Shown here piece after piece: positions 18,765 through 27,622 of a DNA stretch of 64,000 nucleotides. This DNA comes from Flammeovirgaceae bacterium (GTDB taxonomy: Bacteria; Bacteroidota; Bacteroidia; Cytophagales; Cyclobacteriaceae), in assembly GCA_015180985.1 (NCBI GenBank), contig CP054185.1:1295001-1359000 (forward strand), written 5' to 3'. The translations under genes were made by a program, and so were the position numbers. The first letter of the stretch is position 1; each line of letters begins with the position of its first letter. Under the pieces are notes generated by a model. It saw only the letters and a list, made by a program, of their open reading frames with translations. It made no database searches and had not been told where the DNA came from.

Positions 18765-20063
18765 TTACCCGCCAAAGTCGTCAAAGCGGATGTTCTCCTT
18801 TGGAATACCCATCTCGTCCAGCATCTTCAGTACCGCTGCGTTCATTAACGGGGGTCCGCAGAGATAGTATTCGATATCTTCGGGTGCCGGGTGATTCTTC
18901 AGGTAGTTATCGTATAGGCATTGGTGAATAAAGCCCAGGTAGCCATCTCCTTCCCGATCGTCAAGGCTCTTAAGTACTTTCCAATTGTCTTCCGGAAGCG
19001 GCTCCGACAAACCGATGTAGAAGCGGAAGTTGGGAAAGTCTTTTTCAATTTTGCGGAAGTGATCAACATAAAATAATTCCTTTTTTGATCGGCCACCGTA
19101 CCAATAGGAAACCTTGCGGTTGGTTTTTTCGGTGTGGAACAGGTGGAAAATCTGTGCGCGCAGCGGAGCCATGCCGGCACCGCCACCAATGTAGATCATT
19201 TCGCGCTGGGTAGGGTTAATATGAAATTCACCGTAAGGTCCTGAAATGGTTACCTTGTCGCCCGGTTTGCGCGAGAACACATAGGATGAACAGATGCCCG
19301 GGTTCACGTCCATCCATTTGTTGTTGGCGCGATCCCACGGGGGTGTGGCAATCCGGATGTTGAGCATGATGATGTTGCCTTCGGCCGGATGATTCGCCAT
19401 GGAATACGCCCGGAAAATGGGCTCATCGTTTTTCATTTTCAAATCCCACAACTTGAATTTGTCCCAATCGCTTTTAAACACATCGGGTTTGTGGCCCAGT
19501 TCGGGGTGCGGGGTAATGTCAATGGTTTTGTAGTCAACGGTAATGGCGGGCACATCAATCTGGATATAGCCCCCCGCCTCAAACTTTAAGGTTTCGCCCG
19601 GAGGGAGTTTAACAACAAACTCTTTAATAAATGTGGAAACGTTGTAATTCGATACCACTTCGCATTGCCACTTTTTAATGCCAAAAATTTCTTCGGGTAT
19701 GCGGATGGACATATCCTGTTTTACTTTTACCTGGCACCCCAGCCTTACGTGGTTGGCGCGTTCCTGCCGGCTCAGGTGGCCCAGTTCGGTGGGCAGCACA
19801 TCGCCACCACCTGATTCAACCACGCATTTGCACATGGCGCAAGTGCCACCGCCCCCGCAGGCAGATGGCAGAAAAATCTTTTGGTTGGAAAGCGTAGTAA
19901 GCAGGGAAGAACCGGCTGCCACGGTAATGGCATTCTGGGCATCGCCATTGATAATAATTTTTACCGGCCCCGATTGCACCAGTTGTTTTTGGGCAACCAG
20001 CAACAGGGCAACCAGCAACAGGATAATAACGGTAAAGGCAATAATGGACGAGGCAATAATCAT
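18765..20063 (-). CDS. nqrF: Na+-translocating NADH:quinone reductase subunit F
   Basis: A 432-residue subunit that takes electrons from NADH into the Na+-pumping NQR complex. An N-terminal membrane helix (about 3-24) is followed by a ferredoxin domain with the [2Fe-2S] ligands Cys69, Cys75, Cys78 and Cys110 ([10 protein letters not shown]). Next comes the FAD site (FRAYSMANH) and the NADH domain ([11 protein letters not shown] and YLCGPPLMN). All key residues are present and the length matches the family. Oddly, the gene stands alone: homoserine dehydrogenase lies upstream and an own terminator downstream, so nqrA-E must be elsewhere or absent. A TAnnTTTG box lies 22 bases upstream of the ATG. 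Confidence 0.95.
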   Translation of the reverse strand: MIIASSIIAFTVIILLLVALLLVAQKQLVQSGPVKIIINGDAQNAITVAAGSSLLTTLSNQKIFLPSACGGGGTCAMCKCVVESGGGDVLPTELGHLSRQERANHVRLGCQVKVKQDMSIRIPEEIFGIKKWQCEVVSNYNVSTFIKEFVVKLPPGETLKFEAGGYIQIDVPAITVDYKTIDITPHPELGHKPDVFKSDWDKFKLWDLKMKNDEPIFRAYSMANHPAEGNIIMLNIRIATPPWDRANNKWMDVNPGICSSYVFSRKPGDKVTISGPYGEFHINPTQREMIYIGGGAGMAPLRAQIFHLFHTEKTNRKVSYWYGGRSKKELFYVDHFRKIEKDFPNFRFYIGLSEPLPEDNWKVLKSLDDREGDGYLGFIHQCLYDNYLKNHPAPEDIEYYLCGPPLMNAAVLKMLDEMGIPKENIRFDDFGG

Positions 20064-20085
20064 AATGAAACCGGTTTACGGGCTA

Positions 20086-20093
20086 CAAATATA
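20086..20093 (-). promoter_or_regulatory. Putative -7 box of nqrF
   Basis: TATATTTG on the minus strand fits TAnnTTTG and sits 22 bases before the nqrF ATG. Together with the downstream terminator it supports nqrF as a single-gene transcript. Confidence 0.5.
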
Positions 20094-20154
20094 TTGCGCG
20101 TGCCTGTAAAATGACATCCAAAATGCAGTTTTTTCCGGCTTGTTAAACCTTATT

Positions 20155-21384
20155 TCAGGCCACCAACAATGTATTCGCGTTAACTGTGGCAAGAGCCGGA
20201 ACAAAATCGGGTTCAGGGGCCAGAATGAATCCAACCCGACTGTCGCTGCTCCAGGTTTTTAATTTGTTGAAAGGGAGCCTCCCGCATAAATACTGGCTGT
20301 GGGCCCCGGCATAACCCGATTCAACTTCCTGAAAGTTATTAAGCGGAATCCCTTGTTCGGCAGGCAAGCGCACAAATGTTCTTACAGCGATGTCGTTCGA
20401 AAACCGAACGTCACTGTGTTGTTGAAGCTTGCGGTATTCATACCGGTAGCCATACCGCAGTGCTGAAATATCCGAAAGCACGGCTGAGCCCGTAGGGTAA
20501 CCGCCTGCTCCTTTGCCAATGAATAACTGCTTCTCTGAAAAAGCTCCGCGTACTTGTACGGCATTGTATTCGTTTTGAATGTGCCTTAGTGAATTATCAT
20601 TTTCAACAAACTGAGGCGCTACAAGCGCATGGATAGCGTTGTCGGTTTTGAATGCGCAAGCCACCAGTTTAACAGCAAGTTTGTTTTCCCGGGCATAATC
20701 CAGATCATCTGCGCTTATACGGTCAATACCGATGTTGGTAATATCATCCGGCTTAACAAATACACCGAATGCATGTGCAAGCACAATGGCGAGTTTGTAT
20801 TTCGGATCGAAGCCGGCCACATCCAGAGTCGGGTCTGACTCAGCAAAGCCAAGCTGTTGCGCTTCGGCCAAGGCTTCGGCATAGCTTTTCTCTTCATTAA
20901 AAATTTTGGAAAGGATGTAATTGGTGGAGCCGTTGAAAATTCCGCATACTTCGGTAATCAGGTCGTTATCGTAATATTCTTCCAGGTTACGGATTATCGG
21001 GATGCTGCCGCAAACAGCTCCTTCATACAAAACCGACCGGCCATACTGTTGTTGGAGGTGATAGACTTCTTCGAGGTTTTCGGCCAGCATTTTTTTGTTG
21101 GCCGTTACCACGTGCTTGCCGTTTTGCAGAGCTTCCTTCAAAATAGCAAAAGCGGCATCTGCATCATCAATCAATTCAACAACCACATCTATTTCCGGGT
21201 CATGCAGGATAACGGCTTTATCCAATGTAAAGAATGAATCCGGCAGCGATCGTTTTTTTTCAGGATGCTTTATGCATATCTTTTTTATTTCGGCCTTAAT
21301 TCCCCGCGTTTCATGAAGTACATGGTATAACCCCTGGCCTACGCAGCCAAACCCAAATAATCCGAGTTTCAATATTTTTCCCAT
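20155..21384 (-). CDS. hom: Homoserine dehydrogenase
   Basis: A 409-residue enzyme that reduces aspartate semialdehyde to homoserine in the branch leading to methionine and threonine. It has the NAD(P) Rossmann motif GFGCVGQG (residues 12-19), the catalytic-domain block TANKKML, and the substrate/Lys region YEGAVCGSIPIIR and FNGSTNYIL typical of the family. The C-terminal third does not look like a standard ACT domain, so classical threonine feedback may be absent. It is 12 bases downstream of the trans-sulfuration gene and thus in the SAM-riboswitch operon. Regulation is therefore probably at RNA level by S-adenosylmethionine. Confidence 0.92.
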   Translation of the reverse strand: MGKILKLGLFGFGCVGQGLYHVLHETRGIKAEIKKICIKHPEKKRSLPDSFFTLDKAVILHDPEIDVVVELIDDADAAFAILKEALQNGKHVVTANKKMLAENLEEVYHLQQQYGRSVLYEGAVCGSIPIIRNLEEYYDNDLITEVCGIFNGSTNYILSKIFNEEKSYAEALAEAQQLGFAESDPTLDVAGFDPKYKLAIVLAHAFGVFVKPDDITNIGIDRISADDLDYARENKLAVKLVACAFKTDNAIHALVAPQFVENDNSLRHIQNEYNAVQVRGAFSEKQLFIGKGAGGYPTGSAVLSDISALRYGYRYEYRKLQQHSDVRFSNDIAVRTFVRLPAEQGIPLNNFQEVESGYAGAHSQYLCGRLPFNKLKTWSSDSRVGFILAPEPDFVPALATVNANTLLVA

Positions 21385-21396
21385 TGCGATGTTGTG

Positions 21397-22566
21397 TTAT
21401 GCGTTTACTAATTTTTTTGCTTTTACTCTTTCTATGGCCTGCTTCAGGTCGGCAATCAAATCATGGGCATCCTCAATGCCGCAGGAGAGGCGGATGAGTG
21501 AATCAGCCACACCCGACTGCAACCGCTTTTCGCGCGGGATGGATTTGTGTGTCATCTGGGCCGGGTGGCAGATGAGGCTCTTAACACCACCCAGGCTTTC
21601 GGCCAGCTTAAAGTATTTTGTTGTGGTAACCAGGTTCACGGCTGCTCCTTCTGTATCGTCTTTAAGGGTGAAAGAAAGAACACCTCCGAACAAGCCGTTC
21701 TGTTGCTGTGCAGCAATGGCGTGATTTTTATGAGGAGGCAAACCCGGGTAATACACGTTTTCAATTTCATCGCATTGCGAAAGGAAACGGGCAACCTGCA
21801 AGGCCGTATTACATTGCCGTGGAACGCGCAGCGTAACCGTTTCAATGCCGCGGATGGTGAGCCAGCAATCCTGCGGGCCAAGGATGCCGCCTGTGGCGTT
21901 TTGAATGAACTTGATTTTTTCGGCCAGTTCTTCGGTTTTCACTACTACCAGCCCGGCTACCAGGTCGGAGTGACCCGCCAGGTATTTCGTTCCGCTGTGG
22001 ATAACGATGTCGGCACCCAGCGCAAGCGGCTTTTGAGCTACCGGTGAGGCAAAGGTGTTATCAACAACTACCAGAATTTGATTGGCGTGTGCAATGGCAG
22101 CAATTTTTTCGATATCCGAAATTTTTAAAGTCGGATTGGTAGGCGACTCCAGCCAGATGAGTTTGGTTTTATCGTTGATGTAATCAATGATGTTTTCGGC
22201 ATCGGTTGTGTCAACGTAATGGATTTTGATGCCGAATTTTTCATAGATGTGCGTAAACAGCCGGTACGCCCCGCCATAGATGTCATCTACCGCGATGATT
22301 TCATCACCGGTTGAAAGCAGTTTGGCTACCGCATCGATGGCGGCAAGGCCGGTGGCGAAAGCAAAGCCTGCCCGGCCGCCTTCCAGCTTGGCGATGATAT
22401 TTTCCAGTGCCAGCCGGGTGGGATTGTTCGAACGGCCGTAGTCAAACCCTTTGTTTACACCGGGCGCCTGTTGCACGTAGGTGGCGGTTTGGTAAATGGG
22501 TACGGAAATGGAGCCGGTTAGTTCGTCAACCGGTACACTGTGAATGATGGAAGTGGTGTTGCTCAT
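21397..22566 (-). CDS. Trans-sulfuration PLP enzyme (cystathionine gamma-synthase/lyase type)
   Basis: A PLP-dependent enzyme of about 389 residues in the Cys/Met metabolism family. The PLP lysine lies in VIHSGTKYLAGHSD, and the family blocks YGRSNNPTR and VDNTFASP are present. Members act as cystathionine gamma-synthase, O-acetylhomoserine sulfhydrylase or cystathionine gamma-lyase, and sequence alone does not separate these safely. The SAM-I riboswitch upstream and homoserine dehydrogenase downstream favour a biosynthetic role in methionine formation. I choose the ATG at 22566 (MSNTTSIIHS), where family similarity begins. A TTG start further upstream would add 17 basic residues and lie closer to the terminator. 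Confidence 0.92.
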   Translation of the reverse strand: MSNTTSIIHSVPVDELTGSISVPIYQTATYVQQAPGVNKGFDYGRSNNPTRLALENIIAKLEGGRAGFAFATGLAAIDAVAKLLSTGDEIIAVDDIYGGAYRLFTHIYEKFGIKIHYVDTTDAENIIDYINDKTKLIWLESPTNPTLKISDIEKIAAIAHANQILVVVDNTFASPVAQKPLALGADIVIHSGTKYLAGHSDLVAGLVVVKTEELAEKIKFIQNATGGILGPQDCWLTIRGIETVTLRVPRQCNTALQVARFLSQCDEIENVYYPGLPPHKNHAIAAQQQNGLFGGVLSFTLKDDTEGAAVNLVTTTKYFKLAESLGGVKSLICHPAQMTHKSIPREKRLQSGVADSLIRLSCGIEDAHDLIADLKQAIERVKAKKLVNA

Positions 22567-22637
22567 GGTAACTGATTTTTTTGGTTTTACATTTTTTTTA
22601 AACCACTTACCGAGCAAGGCGTACCGGAACGAGCAAG

Positions 22638-22670
22638 AAAAAAGCTCTTCCGATAAATCAGAAGAGCTTT
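22638..22670 (-). terminator. Expression-platform terminator of the SAM riboswitch
   Basis: On the minus strand, a 10-bp stem (22661-22670 with 22641-22650, AAAGCTCTTC/GAAGAGCTTT) is followed by a U tract. It lies between the SAM-I aptamer and the trans-sulfuration gene, so SAM binding would favour termination. Confidence 0.9.
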
Positions 22671-22705
22671 GTAATTCAGGTAAAATTATTCAAGCTATAA
22701 TCTGA

Positions 22706-22818
22706 CTTATCTCTCCCTGATTTCTCAGGGCTGGAGTTGGCACCTTACCGCTGACACGTTGGTCAGGGCAGGTTGTCAAGGCTTCATCGGGCCATTTCCC
22801 TCAGCCTTTCTTGATAAG
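22706..22818 (-). ncRNA. SAM-I (S-box) riboswitch
   Basis: A 113-base leader element on the minus strand that closes with P1 (CTTATC/GATAAG). The S-box core is easy to read: AAGAAAGGCTGAGGGAAATGG, then CCCGATGAAGCC, GACAACC, the GGTGCCAACTCC segment that forms the SAM pocket, and a P4 hairpin CCCTGA/TCAGGG before the 3' GAGATAAG. Pairing and order match the class. It precedes a terminator and the trans-sulfuration/homoserine dehydrogenase operon, so high S-adenosylmethionine should turn the operon off. Among Bacteroidota, S-box elements in front of methionine genes are known. Confidence 0.96.
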
Positions 22819-22839
22819 TGAATTGTTAAAGAACGTGTA

Positions 22840-22874
22840 CAAAGATAAACAGAATGTTTTTTAAAAATCCAAAA
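22840..22874 (-). promoter_or_regulatory. Promoter of the SAM-riboswitch operon
   Basis: On the minus strand, TATCTTTG (22840-22847) matches the -7 consensus TAnnTTTG. TTTTG at 22870-22874 can serve as the -33 element, at a spacing of 22 bases. Transcription would start near 22832, about 14 bases before the riboswitch P1 stem. Confidence 0.72.
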
Positions 22875-22935
22875 GCTATTCCGGAAAATGCTTTAAAGCT
22901 TGTTAATTTAATAGGGTAAATCCCTCTCACGGCTT

Positions 22936-23646
22936 ATGCAGGCAAACGGGTGTTCGGTGTTGAGTTTAATTTTTATGCTGGGTGTGTACAAGGCTGCCAT
23001 CTGTCAGGATTACAGCGCATTACGTAATGCTATGGTGGATAATCAACTGAAAGCACGAGGTATCAGATCAGCGGCTGTGCTTGCTGCCATGCGCAAGGTG
23101 GAACGCCACCGGTTTGTTCCTGAAAATATTTCTGTCCAGGCATATAACGACAGCGCCTTGCCCATAGGCAAGGGGCAAACCATATCGCAGCCGTACATTG
23201 TTGCGTTCATGACGGAAGTACTAAATGTAAAGCCAACCGATAAAGTACTTGAAATCGGCACAGGCTCCGGATACCAGGCGGCCATCCTTGCCGAATTATG
23301 CAAGGAAGTATACACCATTGAACTGGAGCCGGTGCTGGGCAACCGTGCCGACAGCCTGTTGAGGCAGTTGAATTACACTAATATTTTTGTACGCATCGGT
23401 GATGGCTACCAGGGCTGGCCGGAGGCGGCTCCGTTTGATGCCATTATTGTTACCTGTTCGCCCAGCCACATTCCTAAGCCATTGGAAGAACAACTCAGAG
23501 AAGGCGGGCGGATGATTATTCCGGTAGGAGAAGTTTCAGTACAGGAACTTGTTTTGGTAACAAAAGAAAACGGCAAACTGAAGCGCCAAAACCGCCTGCC
23601 TGTGTTGTTTGTGCCCATGCGTGATAAACGGGGTAAGCGGTACTGA
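22936..23646 (+). CDS. pcm: Protein-L-isoaspartate O-methyltransferase, apparently exported
   Basis: A 236-residue SAM-dependent enzyme that methylates isoaspartate in damaged proteins to start their repair. It shows the family segments MVDNQLKARGI, RHRFVPE, GQTISQPYIVAFMT, the SAM loop EIGTGSGYQAAI and IVTCSPSHIPKPLEEQL. The first 23 residues (MQANGCSVLSLIFMLGVYKA, then AICQ) look like a signal peptide, so the mature enzyme may be periplasmic. That is odd for an enzyme needing SAM, but it recurs in annotated bacterial Pcm proteins. A later Met at the start of the catalytic domain (MVDNQL) would be too short at its N-terminus. The gene is divergent from the SAM-riboswitch operon. Confidence 0.92.
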   Translation: MQANGCSVLSLIFMLGVYKAAICQDYSALRNAMVDNQLKARGIRSAAVLAAMRKVERHRFVPENISVQAYNDSALPIGKGQTISQPYIVAFMTEVLNVKPTDKVLEIGTGSGYQAAILAELCKEVYTIELEPVLGNRADSLLRQLNYTNIFVRIGDGYQGWPEAAPFDAIIVTCSPSHIPKPLEEQLREGGRMIIPVGEVSVQELVLVTKENGKLKRQNRLPVLFVPMRDKRGKRY

Positions 23647-23732
23647 CTGCAGTGTAAAAACTTAACGTTGGTAAAGCTATCAAATGCGGTTTTTAATGGT
23701 TACCTTTCTTTTAAACCAAAACCCCACGTGCT

Positions 23733-24314
23733 ATGAAAAATGTGTTAACCGGCTTTGCGGCAGGTGTGCTCCTGTTGCTGGCCATTGCTTACTTTGTTAA
23801 ACCCACCTGGCTGTGTGGCTCATCAGCCGCTGATGACAGCCGGAAACCGCTTATTTCGCTGGCCGATTTGGCTATGGAGGTAAGCACACGGGAAGGCAAT
23901 AATCTGGAAACCCTCGTAAAACTTGATAAACAGTTTTACAAAGCTTTGCTGCAGGGGAATAAGGTTGGCGGTATGTACTTTTATTCGCGCCATGGTTCTT
24001 GTTGTCCGTGCAGCACAGGGGGTACGAAATGTTGCTCCTGCTCTCAAGGTTCAGGCTTTGGCGTAATGAATAACTCAACCAATCAGGCTTATTTAGTCAA
24101 TCAGGCTCTTTATAAATTTGCATCAAATTCAAATCAAAAACCTTTTGATAAGATTCCCCTTGAGGTAAAAGTGATAGATGATGTAAAAATTTTCCTGATT
24201 CCTGAATCGGTTGCAGACGGTAATTATACGGCCAGGTTTGAAGGAAATATTAATATTGAACTGGATATTGCAGTCCATTCGGATAAGACATTCGAAGTGA
24301 TCGCCATCCGGTAG
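23733..24314 (+). CDS. Membrane-anchored protein with a double CCxC motif, unknown function
   Basis: I do not recognise this 193-residue protein. It starts with a membrane helix or uncleaved signal (about 5-22) followed by Cys28. A polar region leads to a striking symmetrical cluster at residues 90-103: CCPC, six residues, CCSC, which gives six cysteines in fourteen positions with HG just before. The C-terminal half (about 135-193) looks like a small beta domain. The cluster could bind Fe-S, Zn or Cu, or form disulfides in the periplasm. The gene ends 24 bases before the TPR-CHAT gene on the same strand, so the two are probably co-expressed and may act together. Confidence 0.75.
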   Translation: MKNVLTGFAAGVLLLLAIAYFVKPTWLCGSSAADDSRKPLISLADLAMEVSTREGNNLETLVKLDKQFYKALLQGNKVGGMYFYSRHGSCCPCSTGGTKCCSCSQGSGFGVMNNSTNQAYLVNQALYKFASNSNQKPFDKIPLEVKVIDDVKIFLIPESVADGNYTARFEGNINIELDIAVHSDKTFEVIAIR

Positions 24315-24338
24315 TACGAATTAAAATACGGTCAACCT

Positions 24339-27191
24339 ATGAAGTTTCGGCCCGTTTGGCTTGTGTTTGTTATTCCCTCATTTTTTGCACAGGCCCAGCA
24401 TTCCGAAATCAGCAAGTTGCTGGATTCTGCCATGTTGGTGTGGTACAGCGATTTTGACAGAACCCAGCAACTTGTTTTAAAAGCCGAGAAATTTTTTACT
24501 GACAGTACTGCAACTGTCAATGCTGATCTGATTGAACTTTACAAGCTTCGTATTCAATCCTGCCTGGCCTTTTCCCGGCTACAACAGATGAATCAATACA
24601 TTGTTGAGCTTGAAAAGCTCCTGATAAAGAATAAACAACACTTTAGCAGGGAGGAGTTAAGCAAAATGAAATTGGATATGGAATTTCCAAGGGCTCAGTA
24701 TCATCTTGCTATTGGAGAAAATAAGAGGGCCCTGGAGTCTTTTTTGAATATAAAAGCTGAATTGATGAAAGTGGCGCAGACACCTGAGGTATGTTATGAA
24801 ATTTATTTACAATCAAACTACATTTCAGCCATACACCGTGATCTTGGTGAATTTGAAGCCTCGGTGAATGAGCAGCTTTCCAGTATACCCTACCTGATTT
24901 GTTCAAACCGACCGGGCTTTCCGGTTGTTTACAGAAATCTAGCGCTTACCTATTTAGAGAAACGTGACTTTAATCAGACCGGTAAATACCTGAAACTTTC
25001 GGAAGACTCGTTAAAAAGAGCGCTTCAATTGTGGCCTGAAGAACATGCCCGGGTGGCCATCAGTTTATATGAAACACAGGCCGGCTATTACGAACGAATC
25101 GGGCATCCGGACAGCGCCATGATGGCCATGATAAAGGCGCTGTCGCTCATACACCTTCGCTCCGTAAATAATCTGTTTAAGGGCAGAATATACTACCGGC
25201 TTGGTGTTCTGAATCTGCGTCTTGGAAATCTGAACGAGGCAAACAAATACATTGAGCAGGCTGAGGCAAATTTCAAACCACTGGAAGGGGACCCGTTGCA
25301 TGTGGCCCGTACATTTTTGCTTAAAGCCGAATGGTCATCCCAATCGGGCAACTATGCAAAAGCCCTTGCCTATTGTGAGAAAGCAGAAATGGAGTTGGCG
25401 GCCCGTGTGGAGAAAGGCGCTGCCGGCAACTCCATCATCGTTGGAACAATTTCAAAAAAGGAACTCTTCAATATCCTGCATAAAAAAACGCAAGTGCTTT
25501 TGCGCCTTTTTGAACAGTCGGCTAACCGGGCTCATCTTATCCATGCACTGAACACAAACCAAATGGCTGTAGCCCTGTTCGACAGCACCGCCAATGAATT
25601 CAGTCTTGACAAAGACAAGATTATTCTATCAGAGTTAAGTTACAGCGCTTTTGAATATGGTATCCGCATCGCCCACCGGCTGTATCGCCTAACCGGTGAC
25701 AGGCAGTACCTTGAAAAATGCTTTTGGTTTATGGATAAAAGCAAAGGTATTTTGCTGCTTGAAAACCTCCGCCTGGTAAACCGCTTTTCCGGTATTGAGC
25801 CGGAATGGCTCCAGCGCGAAAAGGAATTGAAAGCGGAAATGCTATGGGCTGAACAGGAAATATTTAGAACAGAATCAGCCCGGAACCAATCTGATAAATT
25901 GCAATCAGTGCGCGAGCGCTATGCTGCGATAAAGAGCGATTATAGCGTGCTTCTCAGCCAGATAAGAAGCAAGGCGGCCGACTTCTACCGGCTTCGCTTC
26001 GATCACTCGGTTGTACCCATGCAAACTATTCAGCAGCAACTACTAAAGCCCGGTGAAGTATTGATTGAATTTTTTACGGGCGATTCGATACTGGCGGTTG
26101 CCGGGTTCACCAGGTCAAAAATGTATATGCAGGTAAAACCCTTGCCGACAGAATTCACCAATCTGATAAATAAGCTGCAGTCAGCTTTAACAAGAAGTTC
26201 AGCCGCCAGTTTTACTAATCCTGCCCGCGAACTGTATGACCTTTTGTTGAATGATTGTTTGGCCGAATTGGGCAGCGATATGAAATCATTAATCATCATC
26301 CCGGATGGATTGTTGGGGTATATTCCTTTTGAAGTGCTGATGTCATCTGACCAACAAAATAGTTTTTTGAACAACAACTATGCGGTTTATTATGCGCACT
26401 CGGCAACGTACCTTCATGAGCAACTGCAGCGTAAGCTTCCTGATCCAAAATATTTCTTTGCCGGTTTTGTGGCCTCAGGTAACCCGAAGCTGGGCGTTCA
26501 ACTTGCTACACGCAATGAAGCGTTATCGGTGTTGAAAGGAGCCGAGCATGAAGTAGCTTCTATTGCAAAATTGATTCGTTCAAAATTCAAAATTTTCAAC
26601 CCGGCCGGTAAAACCGATTTCATCAAACATGCACCTGATTATAGAATATTGCACCTGGCTATGCATGCGGTAGTAAACGATGCAAACCCCATGATGTCGG
26701 AGATGATTTTTACTGTAGCAGATTCTGCTGAGCAATCGTTGACGGCCGGTGAATTATATGGGATGCAGTTAAATTCAACCTTGGCGGTACTCAGCGCGTG
26801 TAATACCGGCATGGGGCAATTACACCGGGGCGAGGGTATTATGAGTTTTTCAAGAGGTTTTGCGTACGCGGGTGTTCCTTCAGCCGTAATCAGTTTATGG
26901 AAAGTGCCTGATGAAGCAACTTCGAAGATCATGGTAAACTTTTACCGGTATTTAAAAAAAGGCGAGACGAAGGACAGGGCGCTTCAATTGGCGCGCCAGG
27001 AGTTTGTACGCGATAACCCGGAATATGCGCATCCTTACTTTTGGTCAGGCTTTATTTTAACCGGCACAACCAATCCGATTGAATTCCCTTCAGCCTTTCG
27101 ATGGTACTGGTACGTTTTGGCTTTGCTGGTGGTGATTGCCGGTGGCTATGTATTCCGAAACCGCCTTATGCCAGGCCGTAACCTTTCATAA
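24339..27191 (+). CDS. TPR-CHAT putative cysteine protease, exported and membrane-anchored
   Basis: A 950-residue protein. A signal peptide (about 1-19) is followed by TPR-like helical repeats (to about 470), a coiled linker, and a C-terminal CHAT (caspase HetF associated with TPRs) domain (about 590-905). The catalytic dyad is visible: His776 in HLAMHAVV and Cys821 in LSACNTGMG, followed by the conserved GEGIMSFSRGFAYAGVPSAV region. A hydrophobic helix (about 925-943) with a basic tail ends the protein. The signal peptide plus C-terminal anchor would put the protease in the periplasm, unlike the cytosolic CHAT proteases of defence systems. It follows the double-CCxC protein by 24 bases and overlaps convergent dinB by 26 bases. 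Confidence 0.9.
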   Translation: MKFRPVWLVFVIPSFFAQAQHSEISKLLDSAMLVWYSDFDRTQQLVLKAEKFFTDSTATVNADLIELYKLRIQSCLAFSRLQQMNQYIVELEKLLIKNKQHFSREELSKMKLDMEFPRAQYHLAIGENKRALESFLNIKAELMKVAQTPEVCYEIYLQSNYISAIHRDLGEFEASVNEQLSSIPYLICSNRPGFPVVYRNLALTYLEKRDFNQTGKYLKLSEDSLKRALQLWPEEHARVAISLYETQAGYYERIGHPDSAMMAMIKALSLIHLRSVNNLFKGRIYYRLGVLNLRLGNLNEANKYIEQAEANFKPLEGDPLHVARTFLLKAEWSSQSGNYAKALAYCEKAEMELAARVEKGAAGNSIIVGTISKKELFNILHKKTQVLLRLFEQSANRAHLIHALNTNQMAVALFDSTANEFSLDKDKIILSELSYSAFEYGIRIAHRLYRLTGDRQYLEKCFWFMDKSKGILLLENLRLVNRFSGIEPEWLQREKELKAEMLWAEQEIFRTESARNQSDKLQSVRERYAAIKSDYSVLLSQIRSKAADFYRLRFDHSVVPMQTIQQQLLKPGEVLIEFFTGDSILAVAGFTRSKMYMQVKPLPTEFTNLINKLQSALTRSSAASFTNPARELYDLLLNDCLAELGSDMKSLIIIPDGLLGYIPFEVLMSSDQQNSFLNNNYAVYYAHSATYLHEQLQRKLPDPKYFFAGFVASGNPKLGVQLATRNEALSVLKGAEHEVASIAKLIRSKFKIFNPAGKTDFIKHAPDYRILHLAMHAVVNDANPMMSEMIFTVADSAEQSLTAGELYGMQLNSTLAVLSACNTGMGQLHRGEGIMSFSRGFAYAGVPSAVISLWKVPDEATSKIMVNFYRYLKKGETKDRALQLARQEFVRDNPEYAHPYFWSGFILTGTTNPIEFPSAFRWYWYVLALLVVIAGGYVFRNRLMPGRNLS

Positions 27192-27621
27192 TCAGCATAA
27201 TCTGTCCGATGTGATACACATCGTGATGGATTATGCCGTGAAGCATGGTAAAGTACTTGAACGGCCTGCCCGGCACCTTTTGCCACAATAAATCATCCGG
27301 AGTTTGCTGTAGTGTCTCTATCAGAATTAGTTGACTTTCTTCCAGCAACCGAATAGCCTCATTCCAGTTTTTTTGTGTTGGAAAGTTGTCTTCATCAGAA
27401 AGTTCAAAGTGTTCATCTCCCTGCAATTTTTTAATCACGTAATTTCGCCAGGCAGCCATGTGGCGAATAAGCTCTTCAACAGAATGGCTGTTGCCTACGC
27501 GTAAAGTTGCATGTTCAGGTTTAAGTTTTGCGAGCATTTCTTTTACGGCCGGGCCATGCCAGGCATTTTTCTCGTAAGTGTGCGAAACAATGTCGATGAT
27601 TTTCTGAACGTCTGTTTTCAT
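27166..27621 (-). CDS. DinB/YfiT-like metal-dependent protein
   Basis: A 151-residue four-helix protein of the DinB superfamily. Its three-His metal site is plausible: the first His in ELIRHMAAWR (about residue 53) and two more in HGIIHHDVYHIGQ (about 130-140). Members act as thiol-dependent transferases or hydrolases (bacillithiol or mycothiol type), but most have no known substrate. It starts 1 base after the fabG stop, so it is co-transcribed with fabG. Its 3' end overlaps the end of the convergent TPR-CHAT gene by 26 bases. The length is normal for the family. Confidence 0.87.
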   Translation of the reverse strand: MKTDVQKIIDIVSHTYEKNAWHGPAVKEMLAKLKPEHATLRVGNSHSVEELIRHMAAWRNYVIKKLQGDEHFELSDEDNFPTQKNWNEAIRLLEESQLILIETLQQTPDDLLWQKVPGRPFKYFTMLHGIIHHDVYHIGQIMLIMKGYGLA

Positions 27622-27622
27622 A

